From Cellulomonas telluris (GTDB lineage: Bacteria; Actinomycetota; Actinomycetes; Actinomycetales; Cellulomonadaceae): DNA of 64,000 bases. Below are positions 23,233 to 31,519 of the stretch, piece by piece; position 1 is the first letter of the stretch; each line of letters starts with the position of its first letter. Location of the stretch: assembly GCF_004886325.1 (NCBI RefSeq), contig NZ_QXFN01000001.1, positions 868,001 to 932,000 of the forward strand. Reading direction: 5' to 3'. The notes beneath the pieces were generated by a model. It ran no database searches. It was not told the DNA's origin and worked only from the letters and a program-made list of their open reading frames with translations. Made by a program: the position numbers and the translations under genes.

Positions 23233-25269
23233 TCAGGACGCCTCGCGCACCACCTCGACCGCACCGGCGGCCACCTCGAGGGTGCCGTCGACGTCGCGCG
23301 GGTCGACGAGTGCCTGCCCGGACGCCACCACCGTGACCGGGGCGCCCGTGTGGTTGAGCACGAACAGCCAGGACCGGCCGTCGTCGGCGACCCGGCGGGT
23401 GACCTCGACGCCCTCGGGCAGGTCGGGGACGACGCGCGGCACGCCGGACTCCTCGACGAGCGCGTCGACGACCCGCTGCAGCGCGTCGGCGTCCGTCGGC
23501 CAGGTCGCGAGGTACCACGCGGCGCCCGCGCCCACCGCGCGCCGGGTCACCGCGGGCACCCCGTCGAGCGGGCCGCCGGCGAACCGGCGGACGACCTCGG
23601 TGCCGTCCAGCGCGTGCACCTTCTCGCTCCACAGCTCGCCCTCGGTGCCGTCGTCCAGGCGGACGCGCTCGTCGGGCTGCAGCGGCCAGAACTCCTCGGT
23701 CCGCACGCCGAGCAGGTCGCGGAACGCCCCCGGGTAGCCGCCGAGGCGCACGTGGTCGTGCTCGTCGACGATCCCGGAGAAGAACGTGACCAGCACGGAC
23801 GCGCCGCGCTCGGCCACCGCGGCGACGGCGGCGGCGCCCTCGTCGGTGACCAGGTACAGCGCGGGGACGAGGACGACGTCGTAGCCCGTCAGGTCCTCGG
23901 TCGCCCGGACGACGTCCGCCTCGACGGCCCGGCGGGCCAGCGCGCGGTGCAGCGCGACGGCCTGCTGCCGCGGGTCGAGCGCGTCCGTCGGGTGCGAGTC
24001 GAGCTGCGCGGCCCACGTCGACGGCCAGTCGAACAGCACGGCGGCGCGCGGGCGCTGCGTGGCGCCGCGCACCTCGCCGACCGCCTTCAGGAGGTTCCCC
24101 AGGCGGACGGTGTTGCGCCACACGTCGGTGTCCGTGCCCGCGTGGGGCAGCATCGCCGAGTGGTACTTCTCCGCCCCCGCGGCGGACTGGCGCCACTGGA
24201 AGAACATGATCGCGTCGGCGCCGTGCGCGAGGTGCTGCACGGAGTGCCGCAGCGACTCGTCCGAGGTGCGGGCCCGGTTGCGGCCCTGCCAGTTGACCGC
24301 GGACGTGGAGTGCTCCATGAGCATCCAGGGCTCGCCCCTCGCGACCGACCGCGTCAGGTCGGCGGAGAACGCGAGCTCGACGTGCGGCGCGGGGTCGTCG
24401 GCGTAGACGTAGTGGTCGTTCGAGACGACGTCGACCTCGTCCGCCCAGCGGGCGTAGTCCATGTTCCCCGTGTGCCGCTGGACCATGAAGTTCGTCGTCG
24501 CCGGCACGTGCGGGGTGACCTCGCGCAGCACGTCCCGCAGGTCGGTGTAGTACGAGAGCAGCTCGTCGCTGGAGTACCGGGCGAAGTCGAGGCGGTGCGT
24601 CGGGTTGACCAGCGTCGCGGCGGTGCGCGGCGGCAGGACCTCGTCGAACGAGCCGTACTGCTGGGACCAGAACGCCGTGCCCCACGCGTGGTTCAGCGCG
24701 TCGACGGTGCCGTAGCGGGCGCGGAGCCACGCCCGGAAGGCCGTCGCGGCGTCGTCGGAGAAGTCGTGCGGGACGTGGCAGCCGATCTCGTTGTCGACGT
24801 GCCAGACCGACAGCGCCGGGTGGTCGGCGTACCGCTCGGCGACCCGCCGGGCCATCGCGAGCGCGTACCGGCGCCACACCGGGGAGGCGATCCGGTAGTG
24901 CTGGCGCGAGCCCGGCCACAGGACCGTGCCGTCGTCGCGGACGGGCAGGATCTCCGGGTGCTTCGTCGTCAGCCACGGCGGCGGGCTCGCCGTGGCGGTC
25001 GCCAGGCTGACGCGGATGCCGGCGCCGTGCAGGCGGTCCATGGTCCGGTCCAGCCACGTCCAGTCGAGCTCACCCTCGCGCGGCTCGATGCGCGCCCAGG
25101 AGAAGATCGCGACGCTGACGATCGTGACGCCCGCCTCCTGCATGAGGCGCACGTCCTCCTCGCGGACCTCGTCGGGCCACTGCTCGGGGTTGTAGTCACC
25201 GCCGTAGCCGATGCCGTCGAGCCCGAGGGGCCAGCGTGCGCGGTCGGGGTGCTGCGCGGATGCTGTCAC
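23233..25269 (-). CDS. GH42 beta-galactosidase
   Basis: A 678-residue cytoplasmic retaining beta-galactosidase, probably acting on galactan-derived oligosaccharides. The N-terminal barrel starts GYGGDYNPEQWP, a GH42 hallmark, with ATATASPPPWLT and the acid/base Glu161 in SVWHVDNEIGCH. The nucleophile is Glu319 in PWMLMEHSTSAVNW, preceded by VSNDHYVYADD. AMFFQWRQS-type sequence (IMFFQWRQSAAGAEKYHSAM) closes the barrel, then the trimerisation domain (DVVLVPALYLVTDEGA) and a beta C-terminal domain follow. The length is typical. It starts at GTG. It is divergent from a Gfo/Idh/MocA gene with a LacI-type operator centred between them, suggesting that both answer to one sugar signal. Confidence 0.95.
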   Translation of the reverse strand: MTASAQHPDRARWPLGLDGIGYGGDYNPEQWPDEVREEDVRLMQEAGVTIVSVAIFSWARIEPREGELDWTWLDRTMDRLHGAGIRVSLATATASPPPWLTTKHPEILPVRDDGTVLWPGSRQHYRIASPVWRRYALAMARRVAERYADHPALSVWHVDNEIGCHVPHDFSDDAATAFRAWLRARYGTVDALNHAWGTAFWSQQYGSFDEVLPPRTAATLVNPTHRLDFARYSSDELLSYYTDLRDVLREVTPHVPATTNFMVQRHTGNMDYARWADEVDVVSNDHYVYADDPAPHVELAFSADLTRSVARGEPWMLMEHSTSAVNWQGRNRARTSDESLRHSVQHLAHGADAIMFFQWRQSAAGAEKYHSAMLPHAGTDTDVWRNTVRLGNLLKAVGEVRGATQRPRAAVLFDWPSTWAAQLDSHPTDALDPRQQAVALHRALARRAVEADVVRATEDLTGYDVVLVPALYLVTDEGAAAVAAVAERGASVLVTFFSGIVDEHDHVRLGGYPGAFRDLLGVRTEEFWPLQPDERVRLDDGTEGELWSEKVHALDGTEVVRRFAGGPLDGVPAVTRRAVGAGAAWYLATWPTDADALQRVVDALVEESGVPRVVPDLPEGVEVTRRVADDGRSWLFVLNHTGAPVTVVASGQALVDPRDVDGTLEVAAGAVEVVREAS

Positions 25270-25311
25270 GGTGTCGCTCTCTCCTCGTCGAGTGGGGCGT
25301 CACCTACAGTA

Positions 25312-25325
25312 GTGAACCGATTCAC
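25312..25325. promoter_or_regulatory. LacI-type operator between GH42 and Gfo/Idh genes
   Basis: GTGAACCGATTCAC has 5-bp arms GTGAA/TTCAC around a CG centre and contains TGAACCGATTCA, fitting the TGAANCGNTTCA pattern shared with the rhamnose operon and PL11. It is 43 bp from the GH42 start and 50 bp from the oxidoreductase start. Confidence 0.7.
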
Positions 25326-25375
25326 CGTCACCGACGACGGCTCGTCGTGACGGCCACCCGACCCGAGGGGACCTC

Positions 25376-26464
25376 GTGCACGAGACGATCGTCATCGGCG
25401 GCGGATCCATCGCCCACGCCCACGTCCACGCCGTGAACGCGCACGGCGACCGCGCCCGCGTCGCGGCGGTGGTCGACGTGGACGCCGACCGCGCCCGCGC
25501 CTTCGCCGACGAGATGGGCGTCCCGCACGCCACGACGGACCTGGCCGCCGCGCTCGCCGGTCTCGACGGGGTGAGGCCGTCGCTCGCGCACATCTGCACG
25601 CCGCCCGGCACGCACGTGCCGCTCGCGACGCAGTGCCTCGAGGCCGGGGTGCCCGTGCTGGTCGAGAAGCCGCCGGCCCTCTCGCTCGCCGAGCTCGACG
25701 AGCTGCTCGCGGTCAGCGAGCGGACCGGCGTCGACGTGGCCGTGGTCTTCCAGCACCGGTTCGGCCACGCGGGGCTGCGGGTCGCCGGCGCGCTCGGGGA
25801 GGGGCGTCCGCTGGGCCGTCCGCTCGTCGCCGTGTGCGACACGCTCTGGTTCCGCGGCGACTCCTACTGGGACGCGCCGTGGCGCGGGTCGTGGGAGGTC
25901 GAGGGCGGCGGTCCGACCATGGGCCACGGCATCCACCAGATGGACCTGCTGCTCGCCCTGCTGGGCCCGTGGGAGGAGGTCACGGCGATGGCGGCCCGCC
26001 GGGCGCGCCCGACGAAGACGGAGGACGTCTCCGCCGCGGTCGTCCGGTTCGCGGACGGGACGGTCGCCACGGTCATGAACTCGCTGCTGTCCCCGCGCGA
26101 GACCTCGTTCATCCGCATCGACGCCGAGGCCGCGACGGTCGAGGTGGAGCACCTGTACGGCTACACGGACCAGAACTGGCGGCTCACCGCGGCGCCCGGC
26201 CGCGAGGACGCCGCCGCGTGGTGGGTCGAGGGCCTCGACGCCGAGGCACCGGGCAGCGGGCACGGCGTGCAGGTCGGCGCGATCCTCGACGCGCTCGACG
26301 CCAGCACGACCCTGCCGGTCAGCCTGCGCGAGGCCCGCGACACGCTCGACCTGGTCGCGGCCATCTACGCGTCGGCGTTCACGGGCCGGCCCGTCCGCCG
26401 CGGCGAGATCACCGAGGGCAACCCGTCGTACACGTCGATGGCGGGCCCGGGCACCCCGTGGTGA
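25376..26464 (+). CDS. Gfo/Idh/MocA family oxidoreductase
   Basis: A 362-residue predicted NAD(P)-dependent dehydrogenase. Rossmann motif IVIGGGSIAHAHVHAV at residues 5-20, HICTPPGTHVPLATQCLEAG, then VEKPPALSLAELDELL with the EKP lysine. The C-terminal domain carries DTLWFRGDSYW, GGGPTMGHGIHQMDLLLALL (conserved histidine and aspartate) and VEVEHLYGYTDQNWR. It is clearly similar to the product of 29994-31109, sharing the EKPPALSLAELD and GHGIHQMDLL blocks and the end of the C-terminal domain. It is divergent from GH42 across a LacI-type operator. The substrate is probably a sugar released by the neighbouring hydrolases, an inference from context. Confidence 0.92.
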   Translation: MHETIVIGGGSIAHAHVHAVNAHGDRARVAAVVDVDADRARAFADEMGVPHATTDLAAALAGLDGVRPSLAHICTPPGTHVPLATQCLEAGVPVLVEKPPALSLAELDELLAVSERTGVDVAVVFQHRFGHAGLRVAGALGEGRPLGRPLVAVCDTLWFRGDSYWDAPWRGSWEVEGGGPTMGHGIHQMDLLLALLGPWEEVTAMAARRARPTKTEDVSAAVVRFADGTVATVMNSLLSPRETSFIRIDAEAATVEVEHLYGYTDQNWRLTAAPGREDAAAWWVEGLDAEAPGSGHGVQVGAILDALDASTTLPVSLREARDTLDLVAAIYASAFTGRPVRRGEITEGNPSYTSMAGPGTPW

Positions 26465-26539
26465 CCCCGCGCTGACGCCATCCCGTCCACCCGCCCCGTC
26501 CACCCCGCCCTGCCCAGCCAGCCCACCCCGCCCCGCCGC

Positions 26540-26612
26540 CCAGTTCGCCGGTCCGGCTCGAGGTCGCCAGGTCCACCTGGCGACCTCGGGCCGAACTGGC
26601 GAACTCGCCGGC
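26540..26612. repeat. Dispersed palindromic repeat, AGTTCG family, copy 2
   Basis: An inner perfect stem GAGGTCGCCAGGT (26560-26572) / ACCTGGCGACCTC (26575-26587) is flanked by outer arms CAGTTCGCCGG and CCGAACTGGCGAACT that also pair partly. Together they make a long imperfect hairpin. It follows the Gfo/Idh gene ending at 26464 and may act as its terminator. The AGTTCG/CGAACT words are shared with 991-1086 and 39181-39264. Confidence 0.75.
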
Positions 26613-26742
26613 GGGGACGGGTGTGCGGACGGGCGCGAGGGGGGAGGGGGGCGCCGGTCCCGGAGGGGTGTGGGCCGCCGAGGGTGTCCGCTAGCGTCGG
26701 CGTGCCGGTCGTAACGATCCGAACGTCGAAGAGGACACCCGC

Positions 26743-29037
26743 GTGGAAACGCTCCCGTACCAGGACCCGTCCCTGTCCATCCCGGAGCGGGTCGCCGACC
26801 TGCTGAGCCGCATGACGCTGCCCGAGAAGGTCGGGCAGATGCTGCAGCTGGACGCGCAGCCGGGCGTCGAGGACCTGGTCCTCGACATGCACGTCGGCTC
26901 GATCCTGCACGCCTCCCCGCAGCGCGTGCTCGAGGCGCTCGACGCGGTCGAGCGCACGCGCCTGCGCATCCCGCTGCTCGTCGCCGACGACGCCATCCAC
27001 GGGTACTCGTTCTGGCGCGGGGCGACGATCTTCCCGTCGCAGCTCGGCGTCGCCTCGTCCTGGGACCCGGCCGCCGCGGAGCAGATGGCGCGCGTGACGG
27101 CCGTCGAGGTGTCCGCGACCGGTCTGCACTGGACGTTCTCGCCGGTCGTCTGCATCACGCGGGACCTGCGCTGGGGCCGCGTGAACGAGACGTTCGGCGA
27201 GGACCCGTTCCTGCTCGGCGAGCTCGCGGCGGCGATGGTCCGCGGGTACCAGGGGGACGGCCTGACGGACCCGACGGCGATCCTCGCGTGCGCGAAGCAC
27301 TTCGCCGGGTACTCCGAGACGCAGGGCGGGCGGGACGCGTCCGAGGCGGACATCTCGCGGCGCAAGCTGCGCTCGTGGTTCCTGCCGCCGTTCGAGCGCG
27401 TCGCCCGCGAGGGCGCGCGGACGTTCATGATCGGCTACCAGTCGACCGACGGGATCCCGATCGTCGTCAACAGGTGGCTGCTGCAGGACGTCCTGCGCGG
27501 CGAGTGGGGGTACACCGGCACCCTCATCACCGACTGGGACAACGTCGGTCGCATGGTCTGGGAGCAGAAGATCGCCGCCGACCACACGCAGGCCGCCGCG
27601 ATGGCGGTGAACGCCGGCAACGACATGGTGATGACGACCCCCGGGTTCTTCGAGGGCGCGCAGAAGGCCGTGGCGGACGGGCTCATCGAGGAGGCGCAGC
27701 TCGACGCGGCCGTCGCGCGCATCCTCACGGTGAAGTTCGAGCTCGGGCTCTTCGAGGACCCGCGCCGTCCCGACCCGGCCCGGCAGGTCGCCGTCATCGG
27801 GTCGGCCGCGCACCAGCAGACCAACCTCGAGGTCACCCGCCGCTCGCTGGTGCTGCTGCGGAACGAGGGCGTCCTGCCGCTCGGCGGCGACCTCGTCGCG
27901 GGTGACGACGGGCGGGCGACCGGGCCGTCCGGCGCGCCGGAGCCGCGGACGATCGCCGTCGTCGGACCCAACGCGGACGACGTCGACGCGCAGCTCGGCG
28001 ACTGGGCGGGCCGCTCCGGGCAGGTGGACTGGATGCGCGAGGAGGGGCACCCGCGGCACATGTCGGAGACGGTGCTCGACGGCCTGCGCGCCGTCGCGCC
28101 CGCGGGGTGGACGATCACGCACGCCCGTGGCGCGGACATCGGCGAGCTCGGGCCCGACCCGGCCGGCGAGTTCTACCCCGACGGTCAGCCGCGCATGCCG
28201 ATCATGCACGCGGCCGAGCCGGACGCGACGATGATCGCCGAGGCCGTCGCTGCGGCGGAGGCGGCGGACCACGTCGTCGCGGTCGTCGGCGACACGATCG
28301 GCCTCATGGGCGAGACGCGCTCGACCGCGACGCTCGAGCTCGTCGGCGGGCAGGTCGCGCTGCTCGACGCGCTCGCGGCGACGGGCACGCCGATGACCGT
28401 CGTCGTCATCGCGTCGAAGCCGCTGGTCCTGCCGGACTCGGCGCTCGGCGCCGACGCGATCGTCTGGGCCGCGAACCCCGGCATGCGCGGCGGGCGGGCG
28501 GTCGCCGAGCTGCTGCTCGGGCTCGTCGAGCCCGCCGGTCGCCTGCCCGTGACGTTCGCGCGGCACGTCGGCCAGCAGCCGGTCTACTACAACCAGATCC
28601 GCGGGCAGCACGGCGCGCGGTACGCGGACCTGACGCAGGACCCGGCGTTCGCGTTCGGCGAGGGGCTGACGTACTCGACGGTGGAGTACTCCGACCTGCG
28701 CGTCGCGGAGCCGACGCTCGCCGCCGACGGCACGGTGCGGGCGCAGGTGACGGTGACGAACACCGGGGCGCGGCCCTCGCACGAGGTCGTGCAGGTCTAC
28801 GTCAGCGACCTCGTGACCTCGCTGACCTGGACGGAGAAGGAGCTGAAGGCGTACCGGCACGTCGACGTCGCGCCGGGGGAGTCGGTCACGGTGGACGTCG
28901 AGGTGCCGGTCGCGGACTGCACGATCGTCGACGCCGAGGGGCGGCGGGTCGTCGAGCCGGGCAACTTCGAGCTGCTGGTCGGGCGGTCCTCGCGGGACCG
29001 CGACCTGCTCCGGGCGGGGTTCACGGTCACGGGCTGA
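26743..29037 (+). CDS. GH3 beta-glycosidase
   Basis: A 764-residue cytoplasmic GH3 enzyme. Residues 1-330 form the (beta/alpha)8 domain: RMTLPEKVGQMLQLD, DAIHGYSFWRGATIFPSQLG, RDLRWGRVNETFGEDPFL, the substrate-binding KHF at 185-187, and the nucleophile Asp264 in GTLITDWDNVG. The alpha/beta sandwich domain follows (RRSLVLLRNEGVLPL to RLPVTFARHVGQQP), and a C-terminal fibronectin III-like domain ends the protein (VVQVYVSDLVTS, ELKAYRHVDVAPGE). The specificity (glucoside, xyloside or other) cannot be fixed from motifs. A GTG start follows GAGGAC. A TCGTAACGA palindrome and a TAGCGT box lie just upstream. A strong hairpin follows the stop. Confidence 0.94.
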   Translation: METLPYQDPSLSIPERVADLLSRMTLPEKVGQMLQLDAQPGVEDLVLDMHVGSILHASPQRVLEALDAVERTRLRIPLLVADDAIHGYSFWRGATIFPSQLGVASSWDPAAAEQMARVTAVEVSATGLHWTFSPVVCITRDLRWGRVNETFGEDPFLLGELAAAMVRGYQGDGLTDPTAILACAKHFAGYSETQGGRDASEADISRRKLRSWFLPPFERVAREGARTFMIGYQSTDGIPIVVNRWLLQDVLRGEWGYTGTLITDWDNVGRMVWEQKIAADHTQAAAMAVNAGNDMVMTTPGFFEGAQKAVADGLIEEAQLDAAVARILTVKFELGLFEDPRRPDPARQVAVIGSAAHQQTNLEVTRRSLVLLRNEGVLPLGGDLVAGDDGRATGPSGAPEPRTIAVVGPNADDVDAQLGDWAGRSGQVDWMREEGHPRHMSETVLDGLRAVAPAGWTITHARGADIGELGPDPAGEFYPDGQPRMPIMHAAEPDATMIAEAVAAAEAADHVVAVVGDTIGLMGETRSTATLELVGGQVALLDALAATGTPMTVVVIASKPLVLPDSALGADAIVWAANPGMRGGRAVAELLLGLVEPAGRLPVTFARHVGQQPVYYNQIRGQHGARYADLTQDPAFAFGEGLTYSTVEYSDLRVAEPTLAADGTVRAQVTVTNTGARPSHEVVQVYVSDLVTSLTWTEKELKAYRHVDVAPGESVTVDVEVPVADCTIVDAEGRRVVEPGNFELLVGRSSRDRDLLRAGFTVTG

Positions 29038-29050
29038 GGCCCGGACCGCG

Positions 29051-29101
29051 GGTGAGGCTGTCGATCCGGTCGCGCGGGACGACCGGATCGACAGGCTCAC
29101 C
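29051..29101 (+). terminator. 22-bp stem terminator of the actinobacterial GTGAGCCTGTCGA type
   Basis: Arms 29051-29072 and 29080-29101 are complementary at 21 of 22 positions, with a 7-nt loop, 13 nt after the GH3 stop. The outer word GACAGGCTCACC and its complement are recognisable as a hairpin found repeatedly between genes in actinobacterial genomes. Confidence 0.8.
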
Positions 29102-29123
29102 GCTGCCGGCGGCCGTCAGTCAC

Positions 29124-29166
29124 TTGCCATCCTGGAAAGCCGGAGTAGTGTTTCCGGCATGGAAAC
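29124..29166 (+). promoter_or_regulatory. Promoter and palindrome for a probably leaderless transcript
   Basis: TTGCCA (29124-29129), 16-nt spacer, TAGTGT (29146-29151), with the ATG at 29159 about 7 nt further, where transcription should begin. GTTTCC (29150-29155) and GGAAAC (29161-29166) form an inverted repeat across the start codon, and an extra GGAAA lies at 29133. This is a good candidate operator for the winged-helix protein encoded by the second gene of the pair. Confidence 0.6.
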
Positions 29167-29614
29167 TCACTCCGTCACCCCGGACCCCCAGCGGGCGAAC
29201 GAGCTCCTCGCCGACCTCGAGGGCGACCGCGCCGCGCTCGCGCAGCACTCCGCCACGCCCACCTGGTACCTCGCGGCGGTCACCGCGCTGATCGCCGCGT
29301 ACGTCGCCGTGCCGCTGCTCGGCGAGGACCGCACGCCCGCCGTCACCATGATCGGCGGCGCGCTCATCGTGCTCGCCGTGCTCCTCCAGCAGCGCCGGCT
29401 CGTGCGTCCCCGCGGGGCCGGCATCGCCGGTGCCGGCCTCCTCGTCGCGCTGCTCGCGGCCGTCCTGCTGCTGCTCAGCGTGTCCTTCGGGCTCGTCGCC
29501 GGCGGCCTGCACGCCTGGGTCGCGCTGCCGGTGCTCGCCGCCGGCGCCGTCGCGTACGCGGTCCTGCGGCGCTCCGACACCCTCGCGCGCCGGGCCCTCG
29601 ACCGTGTCCGCTGA
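29159..29614 (+). CDS. Four-helix membrane protein paired with a winged-helix regulator
   Basis: A 151-residue protein: a polar N-terminus (ELLADLEGDRAALAQHSATP) followed by four hydrophobic segments (WYLAAVTALIAAYVAVPLL; TMIGGALIVLAVLLQQ; GAGLLVALLAAVLLLLSVSF; WVALPVLAAGAVAYAVL) and a basic tail. The gene overlaps the regulator gene by 11 bp. Pairs of a small polytopic membrane protein and a DNA-binding protein of this size are common in actinobacteria, but the membrane protein's role is not known. The family was not recognised. Confidence 0.8.
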   Translation: METHSVTPDPQRANELLADLEGDRAALAQHSATPTWYLAAVTALIAAYVAVPLLGEDRTPAVTMIGGALIVLAVLLQQRRLVRPRGAGIAGAGLLVALLAAVLLLLSVSFGLVAGGLHAWVALPVLAAGAVAYAVLRRSDTLARRALDRVR

Positions 29615-29945
29615 CGCACCGGGCGTCGCCCCCGACGAGGTGGCGCCGCGCTTCGACGAGGTCATCCACGCCCCCGTCCGCCTGCGCGTCTGCGGGCTGC
29701 TCGCCGCCGCCGACCAGGTCGAGTTCTCGGTCGTGCGCGACGCCCTCGGCGTGTCCGACGCGACCCTGTCCAAGCACCTCAAGGTGCTCGCCGACGCCGG
29801 GTTCGTCGAGGTGCGCAAGGCGGCGTCGACGAGCCGCACGGACGCCCGCCGCCTGACGTTCCTCCGGCTCACCGCCGAGGGCCGCCGCGCGTTCTCCGCC
29901 CACGTCGCGGAGCTGCGGGCGATCGCGGCGGGTCTGGGGGGCTGA
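29604..29945 (+). CDS. Winged-helix transcriptional regulator (ArsR/MarR-like)
   Basis: A 113-residue single-domain regulator: FDEVIHAPVRLRVCGLLAAA, then the recognition helix region LGVSDATLSKHLKVLADAGF, and a wing VEVRKAASTSRTDARRLTFL. This matches the short winged-helix proteins that replace ArsR in many actinobacterial operons. No metal-binding cysteine motif is present, so a metal sensor is unlikely. It starts at GTG 29604 inside the upstream gene (11-bp overlap), implying translational coupling. It is likely to autoregulate through the GTTTCC-GGAAAC repeat at 29150-29166. Confidence 0.87.
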   Translation: MSADAPGVAPDEVAPRFDEVIHAPVRLRVCGLLAAADQVEFSVVRDALGVSDATLSKHLKVLADAGFVEVRKAASTSRTDARRLTFLRLTAEGRRAFSAHVAELRAIAAGLGG

Positions 29946-29993
29946 CCGGCCGGCGCGGCGCACGGATGGCTCAGGCCGGCGCGGCGTCCGACG

Positions 29994-31109
29994 TCATGCG
30001 GGCCGCACGTCGGTGACGTCCGCGACGAGCGACGTGCGGAACCGCTCGTCGCCGTCGAGGTCGGCGTGCGTGATCGGCGTGCCGTACGTCGCGGACGCGT
30101 AGATCGCCGTGACGAGCTCCAGGGGCCGGCGCGCGTGCGTGACGAGGTCGGGCATCGGGGTGCCGTCCCACAGCGCGTCGACGACCGCCCGGACCAGGGG
30201 CGTGTGCCCGCTCGGCTCGTCGTCGGCGGGGAAGGCCCACGACGCGACCTCGTCCTCGGGGACGCCCGGCGCCGGCGTGACGCGCCAGTTCGGCGCCGCG
30301 TGCCCGTACAGGTGCTCGACCTCGACCGTCGCGCGCTCGCAGTCGACCCGCACGACCGACGTCTGGCGCGGGCTCAGCACGCTCGAGACGGCCTGCGCGA
30401 CCACGCCGTTCGCGAACCGCACGACCGCGGTCGACACGTCCTCCATCTCGATGTCGCGGGCCACCCGCCACAGGCGCGCGTCCACCTCGGCCCAGTCGCC
30501 GAGCAGGTGTGCGAGCAGGTCCATCTGGTGGATCCCGTGCCCGAGGGTCGTGCCGCCGCCCTCGCCGTCCCACGTGCCGCGCCAGTCGACGCCGTAGTAG
30601 TCGTCGCCCCGGTGCCACAGCGTCTGGCACTGCGCGAGCAGGGGGCGGCCGAGGGCGCCGGAGTCGAGCAGGCGCTTCACGTGCGCGGCGGCGGTGCCCG
30701 TGCGCTGCTGGAAGACGATCGCGAACGCCCGGCCGGCGGCGTCGGCGGCGGCCTGCATGTCGTCGAGCTCGGCGAGCGAGAGGGCCGGCGGCTTCTCGCA
30801 CAGCACGTGCGCGCCGGCGGCGTACGCGTCGAGCGTCTGCTGCCGGTGCAGGTCGGGCGGTGTGCAGAGGACGACGAGGTCGACGCGCTCGGCGGCGAGC
30901 AGGTCGGTGTGCGTGGCGTACCGGCCGGGGACGTCGTAGCGGTCGGCGAACTCGGTGCGCCGGGCCTCGCCGCGGTTCGACACGGCCACGAGGTCGATGC
31001 GGGGGTCGTCGGCGATCGCCTGCGCGTGCAGGTGCGCGACGGCGCCCGTCCCGACGATCGCGGCGCGCAGCGGCGCCCGGTCGGTGCCTGGCTGGTCGGT
31101 CGTGCTCAC
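29994..31109 (-). CDS. Gfo/Idh/MocA family oxidoreductase, relative of the 25376 gene
   Basis: A 371-residue predicted NAD(P)-dependent sugar oxidoreductase. Rossmann motif AAIVGTGAVAHLHAQAI, VVLCTPPDLHRQQTL, then CEKPPALSLAELDDMQ with EKP. The C-terminal domain has QTLWHRGDDYYGVDWRGTWD and GGGTTLGHGIHQMDLLAHLL. The blocks EKPPALSLAELD and GHGIHQMDLL are identical or nearly so in the gene at 25376, so the two are paralogues with probably related substrates. The GTG at 31109 follows GAGGGA with 8-nt spacing; the GTG two codons upstream is too close to that site. An AAGCGCTT-type operator lies 40 bp upstream. The gene is monocistronic. Confidence 0.92.
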   Translation of the reverse strand: MSTTDQPGTDRAPLRAAIVGTGAVAHLHAQAIADDPRIDLVAVSNRGEARRTEFADRYDVPGRYATHTDLLAAERVDLVVLCTPPDLHRQQTLDAYAAGAHVLCEKPPALSLAELDDMQAAADAAGRAFAIVFQQRTGTAAAHVKRLLDSGALGRPLLAQCQTLWHRGDDYYGVDWRGTWDGEGGGTTLGHGIHQMDLLAHLLGDWAEVDARLWRVARDIEMEDVSTAVVRFANGVVAQAVSSVLSPRQTSVVRVDCERATVEVEHLYGHAAPNWRVTPAPGVPEDEVASWAFPADDEPSGHTPLVRAVVDALWDGTPMPDLVTHARRPLELVTAIYASATYGTPITHADLDGDERFRTSLVADVTDVRPA

Positions 31110-31148
31110 GTCCACGCTCCCTCGCGCCGGTGGTGCCGCCACCGTACC

Positions 31149-31162
31149 GGTAAGCGCTTGCC
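31149..31162 (-). promoter_or_regulatory. AAGCGCTT-class LacI operator
   Basis: GGTAAGCGCTTGCC contains the 8-bp palindrome AAGCGCTT in an imperfect 14-bp dyad, 40 bp upstream of the oxidoreductase start. Very similar elements occur at 43055-43068 and 55307-55319. Confidence 0.65.
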
Positions 31163-31519
31163 GCGCGTCAAGGGCGGTCACCGGCTCAGCCGGTGCGGGC
31201 CGGGGACGTCGACGAGACCGTGACGGTGTCGCTCCGTGAGACGGCAGCGGGGCGAGCCGCGCGTCGCGCCGCCCGTGCGAGCCCCGGAGCGTACGAACCT
31301 GCGCCTCGCCGGGTGCTGCGTCCACGATCCGGCGGTTCGGGCGTGGGTTCGGGCGGGTGGGGGCACAGGGCCGGCAGGGGAGCAGGGGGCCGCAGGGAAG
31401 GCGGGGGTCGGCGAGGGGGCGGGGTCGGCAGGGGGCAGAGGGCGGCCCGGGGGACGGCCGGTCGGCCGGCAGGGGCCGGTCGGCGGGGGTGGGCGCGATC
31501 GACCCCAGGGAAGAGGTCG
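31163..31519. other. Gene-free G-rich stretch
   Basis: No supportable gene. From about 31365 to 31500 the plus strand carries many runs of four or more G (ggggagcagggggcc, cgagggggcggggtcgg and others) with short spacers. That could form G-quadruplex structures. It is downstream of the LacI gene and upstream of the oxidoreductase promoter. Confidence 0.5.
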
